The translations under genes were made by a program, and so were the position numbers. From Candidatus Aminicenantota bacterium (GTDB lineage Bacteria > Acidobacteriota > Aminicenantia > UBA2199): 5,083 nucleotides of DNA. The DNA lies in contig DAOWKX010000115.1 in assembly GCA_030639705.1 (NCBI GenBank), positions 1-5,083 on the forward strand, in the 5' to 3' direction. Positions 3,868 through 5,083 of this stretch are shown here, piece after piece (position 1 is the stretch's first letter; each line of letters begins with the position of its first letter). Below the pieces are notes generated by a model. That model did no database searches. It saw only the letters and a program-made list of their open reading frames with translations, and was not told where the DNA came from.

Positions 3868-5083
3868 GAAGAAATAACCTAAAATTCAAAAAAATCCTGA
3901 TTTTAGGATCAGGTGCGATTCAGATTGGTCAGGCTGGTGAATTTGATTATTCTGGCAGTCAAGCAATTAAAGCCTTAAAAGAAGAAAAAATCGAAATAGT
4001 TTTGATTAATCCCAATATTGCCACCATTCAGACTTCCAGTCACTTAGCTGATAAAGTGTATTTTTTGCCTTTGGAGAAAAATTTTGTTGAAAAGGTGATT
4101 AAAAAGGAAAAACCTGATGGCGTTTTACTTGGTTTTGGAGGTCAGACAGCTTTAAATGTTGGAGTAGAACTGTATGAAAGTGGAATTTTTGAAAAACACC
4201 ATGTGAAAGTTTTAGGAAGCCCTATTGAATCGATCCAGAATACAGAGGACCGGGATCTGTTTGTTAACAAATTAAATGAGATTGATCTTAAAGTCCCCAA
4301 AAGTAAAGCAGTAAAAAGCATTAAAGAAGCAGTTTTGGCAGCTGAAGAAATCGGTTATCCAATAATGTGCCGGATTGCCTATGCCCTGGGAGGTTTGGGT
4401 TCGGGAACTGCCAACCATAAAACAGAACTGGTTGATCTTGCTCAAAAGGCCTTTTCATTCACTAAACAAATCTTAATTGAAGAATATCTTGGCGGTTGGA
4501 AAGAACTGGAATATGAGGTAGTACGGGATCGCTTTGACAATTGTATTGTGGTTTGTTCTATGGAAAATGTTGATCCTATGGGAATACACACCGGTGAGAG
4601 TATTGTGGTGGCACCGGTTCAAACCCTGACTTCTGCAGAGAATTTTAAGTTGAGGGACTTATCAATCAGGGTTATCCGACACCTGGGCATTGTAGGGGAA
4701 TGTAATATTCAGTTCGCCTTTGATCCTCGCTCTGATGATTATCGTATTATTGAGGTAAATGCCAGGCTTAGCAGGAGCTCGGCGTTAGCTTCAAAAGCAA
4801 CCGGGTATCCACTGGCTTTTATTGCTGCCAAATTAGCTATAGGTTTCAGTTTAACAGAAGTGGAAAACATCATCACTGGAGAAACTTATGCTTGTTTTGA
4901 GCCAGCTTTGGATTATGTGGTGTTGAAATATCCCAGATGGGATTTACAGAAATTCAGGAATGTTAACCTCAATATAGGATCAGAAATGAAATCAGTAGGG
5001 GAAGTGATGGCTATTGGCAGGAGTTTTGAAGAAGTTCTCCAGAAATCTATCCGTATGCTGGATACCGGTATGAAGGGCCTGGT
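3864..5083 (+). CDS. carB: Carbamoyl phosphate synthetase, large subunit (partial, 3' end beyond window)
   Basis: The ATG overlaps the carA stop as ATGA, implying translational coupling. A weak AAGAG lies 10 bases upstream. The frame stays open for 406 codons to the edge; the family is about 1,070 residues, so this covers the first (carboxyphosphate-forming) half. Visible landmarks are GSGAIQIGQAGEFDYSGSQ (15-33), GGQTALN (92-98), Arg130 in EDRD, Arg170, the glycine-rich YALGGLGSG (173-181), GGWKELEYEVVRD (from 210), Gln283 in NIQFA, and Glu297/Asn299/Arg301 in EVNARLSRSSALASKATG, which supply ATP, metal and phosphate contacts in this ATP-grasp fold. SVGEVMAIGR lies near the end of the visible part. 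The wording LGGLGSG and EVNARLSRSS, instead of the MGGSGGG and EMNPRVSRSS of E. coli, again points to the Bacteroidetes/CAD-like type. The second ATP-grasp and allosteric domains are off the edge. Confidence 0.95.
   Translation, partial: MRRNNLKFKKILILGSGAIQIGQAGEFDYSGSQAIKALKEEKIEIVLINPNIATIQTSSHLADKVYFLPLEKNFVEKVIKKEKPDGVLLGFGGQTALNVGVELYESGIFEKHHVKVLGSPIESIQNTEDRDLFVNKLNEIDLKVPKSKAVKSIKEAVLAAEEIGYPIMCRIAYALGGLGSGTANHKTELVDLAQKAFSFTKQILIEEYLGGWKELEYEVVRDRFDNCIVVCSMENVDPMGIHTGESIVVAPVQTLTSAENFKLRDLSIRVIRHLGIVGECNIQFAFDPRSDDYRIIEVNARLSRSSALASKATGYPLAFIAAKLAIGFSLTEVENIITGETYACFEPALDYVVLKYPRWDLQKFRNVNLNIGSEMKSVGEVMAIGRSFEEVLQKSIRMLDTGMKGL

Overview
The window looks like chromosomal DNA from a low-to-moderate G+C Gram-negative bacterium. 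Strong AGGAG-type ribosome binding sites, an FxsA family membrane protein and the style of the intergenic repeats suggest a proteobacterium in the broad sense, possibly a sulfate-reducing Desulfobacterota member. This assignment is tentative, because no rRNA or other firm marker gene is present.

Layout: bases 1-138 hold a cluster of related extragenic repeats in alternating orientation that probably continues beyond the left edge. Bases 189-1455 hold a minus-strand gene pair: an fxsA family gene, followed 19 bp downstream by an ABC transporter ATPase of the peptide/nickel type. The permeases and binding protein of that transporter are not in view. Bases 1584-1775 encode a 63-residue protein of unknown function, also on the minus strand, behind a strong ribosome binding site. 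A 191-bp, extremely AT-rich divergent region separates it from a plus-strand gene at 1967-2683 for a LexA/CI-like repressor: an N-terminal helix-turn-helix followed by an S24 self-cleaving peptidase domain. That region carries two identical 15-bp palindromes 63 bp apart, plus more dyad symmetry over the likely repressor promoter. It looks like the control region of a small repressor-governed divergent unit.

Bases 2788-5083 carry carA and the first 406 codons of carB, overlapping by ATGA. They encode glutamine-dependent carbamoyl phosphate synthetase, which supplies carbamoyl phosphate for pyrimidine and arginine synthesis. Both proteins resemble the type found in Bacteroidetes and in eukaryotic CAD/CPS1 more than the enterobacterial type, so acquisition by lateral transfer is plausible. 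The carAB leader has a TATAAT box and two short dyads; one dyad encloses the only visible ribosome binding site of carA.

Most of the window is ordinary housekeeping sequence. The parts that merit a second look are the repressor/small-protein divergent unit, the carAB leader and lineage, and the left-edge repeat cluster.
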